DNA from: Prionace glauca
Taxonomy: Eukaryota; Chordata; Chondrichthyes; Carcharhiniformes; Carcharhinidae
Assembly (NCBI GenBank): GCA_037974335.1
Contig: CM075728.1
Span: 143,186,785-143,250,784 of the forward strand
Direction: 5' to 3'
DNA: 64,000 bases
The notes beneath the pieces were generated by a model. It ran no database searches. It was not told where the DNA came from and worked only from the letters and a program-made list of their open reading frames with translations. The translations under genes and the position numbers were made by a program. Of the stretch, positions 1 through 13,600 are shown in pieces (position 1 is the stretch's first letter; every line of letters starts with the position of its first letter).

Positions 1-45
1 GAGAACAGCCTGTCCCAATCCATGCTTTTTAGATCCTTTCTCATT

Positions 46-2890
46 TCATAGAACATAGAACATTACAGCGCAGAACAGGCCCTTCGGCCCACGATGTTGC
101 GCCGACCAGTTACAAAACAATGACCCACTAACCTAAACCAATCCCTTTTTGTCCATAAACCTATCCACAGATCTGTCAAACGCCCCCAAACTAGGTACAT
201 TTACAACTGCAGCAGGCAGGGCATTCCAATCCCTCACCACCCGCTGGGTAAAGAACCTACCCCTGACATCCGTCCTGTAGCTACCCCCCCTTAATTTAAA
301 GCCATGCCCCCTCGTGCTAGCTTTCTCCATTCGAGGAAAAAGGCTATCATTGTCCACCCTAACTAAACCTCTAATCATCTTATATGTTTCAATAAGATCC
401 CCTCTTAGCCGCCTTCTTTCCAACGAAAACAACCCCAAATCTCTCAGTCTCTCCTCATAGGACCTCCCCACCATACCAGGCAACATCCTAGTAAACCTCC
501 TCTGCACCCTCTCCAAAGCCTCCACATCCTTCCTGTAATGTGGGGACCAGAACTGCACACAGTACTCCAAGTGCGGCCGTACCAGAGTAGTGTACAGTTG
601 CAACATGACGCTGCGACTCTTAAATTCAATCCCCCTACCAATAAACGCCAAGACACCGTACGCCTTCTTAACAACCTTATCTACTTGATTCCCAACTTTC
701 AGGGATCTATGTACACATACACCTAGATCCCTCTGTTCATCCACACTATTCAAAGTCCTCCCGTTAGCCCTATACTCGACACATCTGTTGCTCTTACCGA
801 AGTGAATTACCTCACACTTCTCCGCATTAAATTCCATCCGCCACCTCTCGGCCCAGCTCTGCAACCTGTCTAAGTCTCCCTGCAAACTATGACACCCTTC
901 CTCACAATCTACCTAACACACCTCCTACTTTGGTGTCATCAGCAAATTTACTAATTCTTCAAATTTGGCCTTTTTCCAGTTCAGAACCTCAACCCGAGGA
1001 CCAGATCTGTCCTTATCCATGATCAAGTTGAAACTAATGGCGTTATGATCACTGGAACCAAAGTGTTCCCCTACACACACTTTTGTCACTTGCCCTAACT
1101 CATTTCCTAATAGGAGATCTAATATTGCATCCTCTCTAGTTGGTGCCTCTATATATTGATTCAGAAAATTTTCCTGAACACATTTGACAAACTCCACCCC
1201 ATCCAGACCTTTATCAGTGTGGGAGTCCCAATCTATATGTGGAAAATTAAAATCCCCTACTATCACAACTTCATGTTTTCTGCAGTTGTCAGCTATCTCT
1301 CTGCAGATTTGCTCTTCCAATTCTCGCTGACTATTGGGTGGACTATAATACAACCCCATTTATGTGGCCATATCTTTCCTGTTTCTCACCTCCTCGGTAG
1401 ACAAGCCCTCAATCTGTCCTGCCGGGGCACTGCTGCAACATTTTCCCTGACCAGCAATGGCCAACCCCTACCCTTCATCCCTCTGTCTCTAACATGCCTG
1501 AAACATCAGAAGCCTGAAACATTGAGCTGTCTGTCCTTCCCCTCCTGTAGCCAAGTTTCACTAATGGCTATAATCTCATAATTTCATCCACGCCCTCAAC
1601 TTGTCCGCCTTCCCCACAACACTCCTGGCATTGAAATAGACACGCCTCAGAAGATTATTACCACCCCACACAACCCTTCTATTTGTGATTTTGCATGAAC
1701 TATCATTCATTTATTTTCACCCCTGCTCCACTATTTGCTCTGGCACTCTGGTTCCTATCCCCCTGCAAATCTAGTTTAAACCCCCCCCCCAATAACACTA
1801 GCAAACCTCCCTGCAAGTATATTGGTCCCCTTGTAGTTTAGGTGCAACCCATCTCTCTTGTACAGGTCCCACCTGCCCCAGTAGAGGTCCTAATGATCTA
1901 GAAATCTGAAACCCTGCCCCCTACACCAGTTCCTCAGCCACGTGTTCATCTGCCCAAGCATCCTACTCTTACCCTCACTGGCACATGGCACAGGTAGCAA
2001 TCCTGAGATTACCACCCCCAGGGTCTTGCTTTTTAACTTCCTACCAGCCCTCTATACTCATTCTTCAGGACCTCCTCACTTTTCCTACCTACGTCATTGG
2101 TACCAATGTGTACCATGACATCTGACTGATCCCTCCCACTTCAGGATGCTCCCACTTCAGGATGCTGCGCACGTGATCAGAGGCATCCCTGACCCTGGCA
2201 CCCAGGAGGTAATAAACCATCCGAGAGTCTCTGTCCTGACCACAGAACCTCCTGTCTGTGCCTCTGACTATCGAATCCCCTATCCCTACCGCTCTCCTCT
2301 TCTTCCACCCTCCCTTCTGCGCTGCAGAACCAGACTCAGTACCAGAGATCCGGCTGCTGCAGCTTGTCCCAGGTAAGGTATCCCCCACAACAGTATCCAA
2401 AGCAGTATCCCTATTGTGAAAGGGAATGGCCACAGGGGAACCCTGCTCTGCCTGCACTTTCCCCTTCTGTTGTCTGACGGTAACCCAATTACTGGTGCCC
2501 TGTGCCTTTGGTGTAACTACCTCCCTGAAGCTACTATCTATAAACTCCTCATTCTCCCGAATGATCCAGAGGGTCATCCAGCTCCTGCTCCTGTTCCCTA
2601 ACGCAGTTTGTTAGGAGCTGCAGCTGGACGCACCTCCTGCAGGTGTCATTGTCAGGGACATGGAGGTCTCCCTGGGTTCCCACATCCTGCAAGAGGAGCA
2701 TTCCAACATCCTGCCAGGCAATACTTTCTACTCTGAAGAATCAAAAAAATTACCGGAACCTACCCTCGCCTCTGCCTGTTCACGCTGAAGCCCGTCCCAC
2801 TCTGCTCCCTCTCACTCCACTGCCCACTGATAGAACAGCCTGCTTTTTAAAACTTCCACGCGCTACTAGCTGATGTCAGGTGTCTGCGCA
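46..2890 (-). mobile_element. CR1-G LINE with esterase-type ORF1 and endonuclease remnant
   Basis: The 3' end is at 46 with a (TTCTATG) type tail. Positions 885-133 encode the C-terminal part of reverse transcriptase ([20 protein letters not shown]). At about 945 the sequence jumps to the apurinic-type endonuclease (IVGDFNFPHIDW, SDHNAI at 1359-925; AISETW near 1560; NARSVVGKADKLRAW near 1630), so most of the reverse transcriptase is deleted. Positions 2577-2070 encode ORF1 with the SGNH-esterase blocks IGDSI and HIGTND, preceded by a C-x-x-C pair near 2640. Stops and shifts are present, so it is inactive. The 5' edge is uncertain and could extend to about 3180. Confidence 0.85.
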
Positions 2891-3188
2891 GTCTTGTGTT
2901 TCACTCGCTGCCTCCCTTGCTCCTACTCCTCTTTTTCATTTATTCACCTGCTCTCACCCGAGTTTTTTTTTAGGTTAGAGGAGGGGGGAGGGTGAGACAC
3001 TTGACACGTGTAGTGTCTCGGGATTCCTCCCTGTTCAAATTTATCGTGCAGAAACCTTCCCAGGCCACCCTGCGGCCTACTTCCGGTTTACTGATTTAAC
3101 TGAAAAAACTCTGATAAAAAGGTAGGAAAAAAATCAATCTCTTACCCTCAGCACTCCTGACACAAATTGCTCCCTCTCTGCTTTGCTC

Positions 3189-3433
3189 CATAGAACATAG
3201 AACATAGAACACTACAGCACAAACAGGCCCTTCGGCCCTCGAGTTGCGCCGTTCACATCAACCCCACCAATCTATAGACCTATCTATAACCCCCAATCCC
3301 ATTAAACCCCATATACTCATCCAGAAGTCTTTTAAAAGACCCCAGCGAGTTCGCCTCCACCACCGATGACAGCAGCCGATTCCATTCACTCACCACCTTC
3401 TGAGTGAAAAACTTACCCCTAACATCACTCCAG
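3189..3433 (-). mobile_element. CR1-A LINE, short 3' end
   Basis: A 5'-truncated tip with the CR1-A tail (repeated CATAGAA, then ACAGGCCCTTCGGCCCTCGA). It encodes only the C-terminal LLDEYMGFN-type residues. It closely matches the longer copy at 39.2-40.6 kb. Confidence 0.9.
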
Positions 3434-4498
3434 TTGAACAATGAATGTTATCTGGGATTGCTTAAGCAGAATTTACCACCTGGTACATTCTAAACTAGTT
3501 GTAAATGTTGTCAGTCCGGAATGCTTTTGGTGGTTGGAATACAGTAAAGAAGAGAAAATAAAGCCTGATTTTTCAGTTCAAGTCCTCTACTCACCAATAG
3601 CCCACTATTTCCTCTTTTACTGCTAAGACTGGGGTAATGTGGATGAGCACACCGGGGTAACTGCAATGAAACCTGCAGAGATTACCAATAAACTGATATT
3701 TCTGCTAAAGTAATGGTGAGCAGCAAAAACAAGCTCATTTCATGTAGCACATAAACCGTAAAAAGCCTCTGAGGAAGAACAGTTTTCTGAAATATAATGT
3801 CAATAAACTATACTGATACTAACTGCGTTCCAGACAAGATGCCATAAATCTCTGCGCTCAGATTAAAATAGATATGTGCCATTTCCAAGAAAGCAAATGT
3901 GGCTTATCAATTGATAAAGTGAATTGCAACCCAGTTACTAACACCACTGCAAAGAGAGTTCACATTTCCAGGGTAACAAAGCACATTCGCTGGTGATTAG
4001 CACAATGGATTCTTTTAGCAATGAGACAAAGAAATAGTCACCTCATTTAGCACCACTGTGTATTGGTACAATCTTGGTAGAAACCAGCAGTCTGGAAAAG
4101 AAATTTGAATTCCCGGTCATTAACTGAAAGTAAAACGCCACAAGATTTTACATTTTAAACAAAAACTTTTACTGTAAAGAATTAAACAAAGCAAGCACAA
4201 TTACTGCAGCATAAAGGACAAGACTTTCCAGCCTCACTGGACCCAAAACCAGAAAATCCCACCCAAAGTGCTGTAAATACCAATAACTGTGCAATCAAAT
4301 AACCGCCTGCTCTTATTGCAAATACCAATAACAAATGTAGAAATCTTCATTAGAAATGTTTCTGTCCTTTAATGATCTAAAATAAGAGGCAATGCCATTA
4401 ATAAAACACAGTGTTTGTTAATACCGAACAACATGTTCCAACCCACAATGGTTCACCCTGCGGATGGAAATCTCTCACTCTCCAGCTCTGTTTCAGGT
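3434..4498. other. 3' flank of IFTAP, no repeat recognised
   Basis: AT-rich sequence without a convincing coding frame. It probably includes the IFTAP 3' UTR near 4.4-4.5 kb. Confidence 0.4.
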
Positions 4499-4696
4499 TT
4501 AGCTATCTGATTGGCTGCACCAGGGAACAGCAAAATCCTTCAGCTTTTCTGCATTAAACTCTCCGCTATCTGCCTTCTGTTTTGACAAGGCAGAAATAGC
4601 TTTAAGTTCAGCCTCTGTGTATTTGGGCTTGAGATGGACACACTCATAGTCAAAATCTTCATCCAATGTGAAAGCCTGGACTTCATCCGCCAACAC
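4499..4696 (-). CDS. IFTAP: IFTAP coding exon 5 (C-terminus and stop)
   Basis: The acceptor ATTTTTCACCAG leads into [18 protein letters not shown], the best conserved block of the family (human ILGDEVQLFSLDEEFDYD). A predicted helix [17 protein letters not shown] follows, and the protein ends VPWCSQSDS before TAA at 4501-4499. A possible ATTAAA polyadenylation signal lies at 4373-4368 on the minus strand, about 125 bases past the stop; this is only a candidate. Confidence 0.93.
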   Translation of the reverse strand: MLADEVQAFTLDEDFDYECVHLKPKYTEAELKAISALSKQKADSGEFNAEKLKDFAVPWCSQSDS

Positions 4697-7600
4697 CTGG
4701 TGAAAAATACAGAGAAGCACATTTTACTGCTGGAGCTTATATCGGGGACACGTTCTGCAACTTGGCACAGGATTTTGTGCAATTTAATAAGACATCAAAA
4801 TATGATGGAGACCCTGCTCTGCCCTGAGTCCCTAAATGGGAAAAAGACAAAACATTGCAAACCGTATGAAACCTCTGCACTCTCCCATGTTTACTCTGAT
4901 CACCGGAACCTTCCAGGATTAAAGTTAATGAGCCAGATTTCACAATTAGCGATAAGGCAACAGCTTTCAAAGTGAGCAGCCCACAGCAACGCAGTGATCT
5001 GTGAGCTGTGGATTTCACTTTTCTGATTGGTTTAAAATCTGGCAGCAAGTCCATGCACTCAGTAACAGTGATGTCAGCAAGCAAGGTGAACAGCCAATCA
5101 CATTGAAGCATTTCCACAGACAGCAAACCAGATAATTAAAGGCACTGAATATCATCTCTTTTAACTTCGATTTTTTTGGCCACAAAATAAATAATTATGA
5201 TTGGATTAATCTGTTTAACTCCACTGCCATTTCCTTGTTCTCCTTAACAATCTCTCCAGATTCGTTTCATAACTTTAACCTCTCTCTTCCTTTTTATATA
5301 TTTAAAGAAGTTCTTATTATCAGTTTTTATTTTCCTCGCTGGTTTCCCCTCATAGTTTATTTACTTACTTTTTATTATCTTTTTAGTTCTCCTTTGCTAG
5401 ATTCTGAATTTATCCCAGTCCTTGGGGCTATCACCGATTTTTGCCTCCTCATATCCTTTTGCTTTCAACATACTCTCCTTAACTTTGTGCTTCCAGTGTA
5501 AAGCAACAAGCTACTCTGTAACAGTTTAAAGCATTAGGTCACAGCTTGATATGACTCCTGTTTGACCAAGATCGCAAGAAACTACAAAGGGTTGTGAATG
5601 CAGTCCAGTCCATCACTCAAACCAGCCTCCCATCCATTGACTCCGTCTACACTTCCCGCTGCCTCAGAAAAGCAGCCTCATAATCAAGGACCCCAAACAC
5701 CCTGGACATTCTCTCTTCCACCTTCTCCCGTTGGGAAAAGATATAAAAGACTGAGATCACGGACTAACCAATTCAAAAATAGCCCCTTCCCTGCTGACAT
5801 CAGACTTTTGAATGGACTTTCCTTATATTAAGTTGATGTTTCTCTACACCCTAGCTATGAATCTGCACCCTCTCCTCCCCTATCTACTCTACGAACAATA
5901 TGTTTTGTCTGTATAGTACACAAGAAACAATACTTTTCACTGTATCCTAAAACAAATAAAACAAATAAACAAGCTGCTCTGTTTAAACTTTATTTTATTA
6001 GTATCACAAGTAGGCTTACATTAACACTGCAATGAAGTTACTGTGAAAATCCCCTAGTCGCCACACTCCAGCACCTGTTCGGGCACACTGAGGGAGAATT
6101 TAGCATGGTCCAATGCACCTAATCTGCACATCTTTGGACTGTGGGAGGAAATCAGAGTATCCAGAGGAAATCCATGCAGACACAGGGAGAACATGCAAAC
6201 TCCACACAGACAGTGATCCAAGCTGGGAATCGAACCCGGGTCCCTGGTGGGGCAGCAGTGCTAACCACTGTGCCATTGTGCTGCCCACAACACATCACTC
6301 TGAACCAGTATAAAACTTTTAAAATATTTTCAGAAGGTCTTAAATAATTGACATACCTGGTCAAGTGTATTATTGTTAAACTCTTTAACGTTGGGCGTGT
6401 CTCTGAAGCTCAGTGCTGTGTGTTTACATTTATAATGAGGATGAACTGCCGCATTCTCCTCTTCTATTTCACCTGGAAGTATCTCTCCCCCTAAACCAGT
6501 GACAGAGAATAACACAAGCTGTAAATGCCAATCAGTATTACAGCACAGGCAAGATCTGGCAAATCAATAACGGCAAAATGAGAACATCTCAACAAATGCA
6601 ATTTTAAAAATGACCAACTAAAGGGGTCATATTTTAAAGATTATTTCCTTTTATGAATGACAATTAATATCCACATAACTGATTAGCTTTTTTTTAAAAG
6701 TGTGGGAGTGCCACTTCAAAAGGACAGCAGGTGTTTAAAGAAAAGGCCCAACATCAGTTCCTCAAGGTAATAAATGAGTCCCTATTGCACATTCTCCCCA
6801 TGTCTGCATGGGTTTCCTCTGGGTGCGCCGGTTTCCTCCCACAGTCCAAAGATATGCAGGTTAGATTGACTGGTCATGCTAAATTGCCTCTTAGTGTCCC
6901 AGGATGTATAGGTTAGAGGGATTAGTGGAATAAGTGTGTGGCGTTGTGGGTATAGCGCCTGGGGTGGGATGATTGTCTAATTCTATAAATTTAGCATGAT
7001 CGTCACAGGAATTCTTTTTAATTTTTTTCTAACTGGGGATTTAATGCAATACCTTCAACCCCAGATATAAACAGCATTTCTATTTTAGCTTTAGTCCTTG
7101 AGCTGCTAAACATCTTTTTATTTCACATATTCCTTCAGTCCTACTTTATTGTATTCAGTCATTGAAATTTGTTGATAGCTGTTTCAGTTTGGCATGCTGT
7201 GCAGGTCACAATATGCTGTTAACCTCCAACACACTATGCACTGGAGTAACCACACTCCTGCCTCATCACTCAATTTCCCACAAAGCAAGTTCCCGATATG
7301 ATCATGCTGTAAGCTGGTGAGAGGCACTCTCACAGCCAGCCACAGAACAATACTGAATAGAAAGAGCAAACTTGTACATTGTACTTTTCATGACCCCAGA
7401 ATATCCGGAAGTGTATACGGCCAATTCATTAGTTTAGACTGGGTGACCGCTTTGTGGAATATCCTTCAGTCAGTCCCAACCTTCCTGTCACTGCCATTCT
7501 AACTCATTATCTTGCTCTCACGCCCACAAGTCCATTCTTCACCTGCTCCAGTGAAGCTGCAGAAGCAGCACCTCATCTTCTGATTGGGCATAATTCAGCC

Positions 7601-10600
7601 TTCAGGGTTCAACACTGAGTTCAGCAACTTCAGACTCTGGTCTTTCTCCTCCATCTTGATCCTTTATTTTATTTAATACCCAAAATATGTTTGTCCCAAT
7701 GCAAACCCTCCTCCCCCTCCCCCACCGGGTCATCTCTCACTGTTACATAAGAACACAAGAAATAGGAGCAGGAGTAGGCCATCTAGCCCTTCGAGCCTGC
7801 CCCGCCATTCAATAAGATCATGGCTGATCTGTCGTGGCTCAGTTCCACATTCCCGCCCTCTCCCCATAACCCTTAATCCCTTCTCTTATCAAAAACCCAT
7901 CAACCCGCGTCTTAAAAATATTTAGCGAGGCAGCCTCCACCACTTCAACGGGCAGAGAATTCCAGAGATTCACCACCCTTTGAGTGAAGAAGTTCCTCCT
8001 CAACTCTGTTCTAAACCGCCCCCCCCTTTATCTTGAGGCTGTGCCCCCTAGTCCTATTGTCCTTTCTGAGCGGGAAGAGTTTTGCTTTCACTCAGCACTG
8101 ACCTTTATTTTCCCATTAACACATTCTGCTGCCTTACCCTGATGGCATGACTGGCACCTTCTCCTGTCATTAACAGTTCCTCTGTCTCGTGTTCACTTCT
8201 AATTATCACCAATCACTGACCATCTACATACTCCACCTGGCACCCCCTCTCTTATACAGTGTATAATGCAACACATTCCCCCCTCTCTCTGGCTTTTGAA
8301 GGAGAATGACACAGTGTCAAGACACTAATTCCTATATTTTCTCACCGTAGATGCTGCCAGACCTGTTGAGGCTTTCCAGTATTTTCCATTTTGGTTGTAA
8401 TTATTTTGGAAGTGGGGCGTGGAAACATAATAGTAGCCTGTTTACACAATGAGATGAATAAACAAGGTGGACGTTGGCTTAGCGATTAGCACTGCTGCCT
8501 CACTGCTCCAGGGACCCAGGCTCAACTCCAGCCTTGGGTGACTGTCTGTGTAGAGTCTGCACATTCTCCCCGTATCAGCATGGGTTTCCTCTGGGTACTC
8601 CGGTGTCCTTCCACAGTCCAAAGCTGTGCTAAACTGCCCCTTAGTATCCAAGTTAAGTTAGGCAGATTAGTCATGGAAAATGCATGGGGTTCCAGAAATA
8701 GGGTGGGGCAGAGGGGAATGGCCTGGGTTAGAGGCTTTTTCAGAGAGTCAATGCCGACTCAATGGGCCACATGGTCTCCTTCTGCACTGTTGGGATTCTA
8801 TGATTCTACAGATTACTTTTTTTAGTGGTGTTGCTTGTAGATACCTGGAGAACAACCCTTCTTTTCCTCAAATAGTATCATGGAGTCCTTTACAGAAGAC
8901 CTGACAGAACAAAATCACTTATCCTAAATATGGCAATTCTGACAAGCACAACAACCCCTTAGCAAGGCTTTAAGTGTCAGCCTAGATTAAGTAAAGTGAA
9001 CCTATTATCTTCCAACTAACTCAATGAAAGTGTTACCACTGTTCCAGTGCTGAGATTAGAAAATGAAATAAGGTTTTCCCCTGTCCTTCCAGCTGAGAAA
9101 ATGAATGTTGCTTCTTTATTTGTCCAAGGTATATCCAGATCAACATCTGTTACTCTTCACTAATTGAGAATGTTGTGGAGATTCAGAAGCTAACGGGCTG
9201 CAGTTAACATCTGAACATTGTGTTAACATTTCACAGATGTTGACATTTAGCCACTGTTGTGTTCCTCCCAGAATTCTGTCTTTTTTTTACGTAGGCAAGA
9301 GGAACAGAAGTTACTTATTCAAAAACCACTTTCATCTGGTGACATAATTCATTTCCATTTGATAAGATCTCAATAAATCATAGAATCATACAGCCCAGAA
9401 GAGGCCCTTCAGCCCATCAAGTCTGCACAGTCACATTAGAAACACCTGAACTCCCATCTAATCCTATCTGCCAGCACTTGGCCCAAAGCCCCGAATGATA
9501 TGATTTGCCAAATGCTCATCCAGATACTTTTTAAAGGCTTTGAGGCAACCGGCTTCTACCATTCTCCCAGACCGTCACCACCCTCTGGGTAAAATGATTT
9601 TCCTCACATCCCCCTAACCCTCCTGTCCCTCACCTTGAACCTAAGTCCCCTCATGACTGACCCTCCAACTAAGGGGAACAGCTGCTCCTTAGCCACTCTG
9701 TCCAAGTCTCTCATAATCTTGTACACCTCAATCTGGTCATCCCACAGTCTTCTCTGCGCCAACGAAAATAACCCAAGCCTATCCAACCTCTCTTCATGAC
9801 TTAAATGTTCCATCCCAGGCAGCATCCTAGTAAATTTCCTCTTCACCCCCTCCACTGCAATCACATCCTTCCAACCAGAACTGCACACAGTACTCTGGCT
9901 CATTGCAAACTTACTAATCCTACACCCCCACCCAGTCATCAATGTTATTTATATAAAGGACAAATAATAGGGGATCTAACACACATCCCTGTAGTAAGCC
10001 ATTGGTCACTGGTTTCCAGTCACTAAAGCAGCCTTCTGTCATTATCTTCTGAGCTTGTGACATCTTTATCTCGTAACAAAGGGGCTAAAATATAAATGAA
10101 GAGCAGGATGTTGTCCTCATCAAAATTCTGTATAACTCCAGCATGACCTCCCTGCTTTTGTAATCTATGCCTCAAACACGTGCAGAAGGTGAAGTCGCAC
10201 AGGATCAGGGGTGAGTTGGCAAAGGAAATACAAAACTGGCTTAGTCAAAGAAGACAGAGAGTAGCACTGAAAGGATGCATTTCTGAATGGAGGGTGTGAC
10301 AAGTGGTGTTCCTCAGAGATCAGTGCTGGGACCATTGCTGTTTGTAATATATAGAAATGATTTGGAGGAAAACGTAACTGGATTGATTAGTAAGTTTGTG
10401 GACGACACAAAGGTTGGTGGATTTGCGGATAGCGATGAGGACCATCAGAGGATACAACAGGATATCGATCAGTTGGAGACTTGGGCAGAGAAATGGCAGA
10501 TGGAGTTTAATCCGAACAAATGTGAGGTAACGCATTTTGGAAGGTCTAATATAGATAGGAAATATACATTAAATGGCAGAACCCTTAAGAATATTGATAG

Positions 10601-13600
10601 GCAAAGCGATCTGGGTGTACAGGTACACAGGTCAATGCAGGTGGAGAAGGTAGTCAAGAAGGCATACTGCATGCTTGCCTTCATCAACCGGGGCATTGAG
10701 TTTAAAAATTGGCAAGTCATGTTGCAGCTTTATAGAATATTAGTCAGGCCGCACTTGGAATATAGTGTTCAATTCTGGTCGCCACACTACCAGAAGGATA
10801 TGAAGGCTTTGGAGAGGATACAGAAAAGATTTACCAGGATGTTGTCTGGTATGGAGGGTATTAGCTATGAGGAGAAGTTGGAGAAACTTGGTTTGTTCTC
10901 ACTGGAGTGACGGAGGTTGAGGGGAGACCTGATAGATTATGAGGGGCATGGACAGAGTGGATAGTCAGAAGTTTTTTCCCAGGGTAGAAGAGTCAATTAC
11001 TAGGGGGCAAGGTTTAAAGGAGATGTACGAGGCAGATTTTTTACACAGAGTGATGGGTGCCTGGAACTCGTTGCCGGTGGAGATAGTGGAAGCGGATATG
11101 GTAGTGACTTTTAAGGGGCGTTTTGACAAGTACACGAATGAGATGGGAGTAGAGGGATATGGTCCTCGGAAGAGTAGGAGGTTTTAGTTAAGTCAGGCAG
11201 TAGGCTTGGAGGGCCGAACGGCCTATTCCTGTGCTGTAATTTTCTTTGTTCTAATTTATAAAGGCAAGTTTCCCATCTGCCTTTTCACCACCCTACCAAC
11301 ATGTCCATCTGCTTTCAAAGATCTGTGGACAAACACGCTGAGTTCACTTTGTTCCACAGAACTTCCTCATGTCCGACCATTCATCGAGTAATTTCTTGTC
11401 AAATTACTCCTTCCAAAGTGTATCACCTCACACTTTTCAGATTGCCACTTATCTGCCCATTCCATCTATATCTTCTTGTAGTCCAAGACACTCCACCTCA
11501 GTGTTAACCACCCGTCCAATCTTTGTGTCATCCACAAACTTACTAATCCTCCCACATAATCATCAATGTCATTTATATAAACGACAAATAATAGGAGTTC
11601 AATACAGATCCCAGTGATTCTGGTCACTAAAGCAGCCTTCTGTCATCACCCTCTGGAGATTGTGATATTCCTACCTTGTAACAAAGGGGCTAAAATATAA
11701 ATGAAGAGCAGGAATCAGTATTCCGCTCCTGTCTGAGTTACCTTGCACATGATGAACACAGTAACTTGTTGCTGACACCCATTTGGACAAATACAAGAAT
11801 GCCAGATTTCAAATAATCACCAAAATAATACAAGGGAGCTGATTGGTTGGCGGGTCAACTCTGATGGTACAGGTATTGCCATAGGGAGAACAAGAGGAAA
11901 CCATGGGATTTCCAAGCTCTCAGCTAATTCAGAAAGGCACAGAGCTGGACATATTCCATCTGTTTTCAGAGAATAGGTCCCTATATACGAATGTATATTA
12001 CTTAAAGCAAGCAGAATGTTATAAGCTCAAGTGATGTGAATTGGTTGTTAATGGAGCTATTACACTCTCAGGATTGTTCAGCAAGTGCTGCCTAATTGTG
12101 AAATCACATCTAACAGCAGACACTGGTCAGAATGTAGGCCGGACTCATTCAGCCCACACATGCAAAACCCAAAACAAAATCTCTACTGTTAGAGATGATT
12201 CGCAATTGTCCAGTACGAGCAGACTCCTCAAAGCTTCTCAACAGCCTATACAGCATAAATCTGGAAAGTGATAGAACTTTACTATCAAGAATTTCATTAG
12301 GATCCAGGACAAAGCAGTTCAGTTGACCAGTGCTTTGTGCAATCAAATAAACAACCATCTTTTCTATCACAACTTTATCTGGGCTGCAGTAGGTAGAATC
12401 TCCAGAAAGCTCTTCAATAACTCACCTAGACTTCTTTGGAAATACTTCTCAGATCCACAACATCCACCAACAACAAGTCATAGACAGCAAGGACCACCAT
12501 TTCTAAGTTTCCTTCCAAAATCAGACCATCCTGATATGGATATAAATCATCTTTCCTGCATCAGGTTAAAATCCTAGAAAAACCCACCAGTCAGCATTAT
12601 GAGGACACCTTCACACAACTGACTGCAGCAGTTCAAAAAGGTCAGGAAATCTTCACCCTGAGAATTTAGGAGGCATGATTAGAAAGTTTGCAGATGATAG
12701 CAAGATTGTTGGCATAGTGGACACTAAAGAAGTTTAACTAGGATTGCAATAGGATCTTGATCAATTAGGCTAGTGGACTGATGAATGGCAGATGGAGTTT
12801 AACTTAGATAACTGCAAGGTGATGCATTTTGGAAGACTGAACCAGGGCAGGACTTACTCAGTTAATGGTAAGGTGTTAGGGAGAGTTATAAAACAAAGAG
12901 ATCTAGGGGTACAGGTTCATAGCCCCTTAAAGATGGAATCACAGGTGGATAGAATGGTGAAGGAGGCAGTCAACATGGTTTCATTGCTCAGAATATTGAT
13001 AACGATTGGCTATTCTGATTGGCGGTTGGTGACTAGTGGAGTGCCGCAGGGGCCAGTGCTGGGGCCTCAGCTATTCACCATTTATATAGATGATCTGGAG
13101 GAGGGGGCTGAATGTAGGGTGTCGAAATTTGCTGATGACACGAACGTAAGTGGAAAAGCAAATTGTGCGGAGGGTGTGGAAAGTCTGCAGAGGGATCTAG
13201 ATAGGCTGAGTGAGTGGGCGAGGACCTGACAGATGGAGGATAATGTTAGCAAGTGTGAGATTATCCACTTTGGCAGGAATAATAGTAGGAGGGATTACTA
13301 TTTAAAGGGTGAAAAGCTGCAGCATGCTACGGTGCAGAGGGACCTGGGGGTCCTTGTGCATGAGTCGCAAAAACCCAGTCTGCAGGTGCAGCAGGTGATC
13401 AAGAAGGGGAATGGGATGCTGGCCTTTATAGCGAGGGGGATAGAATATAAAAGTAGGGAGGTCTTGCTGCAACTGTACAAGGTACTGGTGAGGCTGCAGC
13501 TGGAGTACTGTGTGCAGTTTTGGTCGCCGCACTTGCGCAAGAATATTTTGGCCTTAGAGGGAGTGCAGAGGAGGTTCACTAAGCTGATACCGGAGATGAG

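Noticed and set aside
2891-3188. LTR or separate element between two CR1 copies
   Set aside because: No terminal repeats, primer site or coding sequence were seen; it may be CR1 5' UTR or host DNA.
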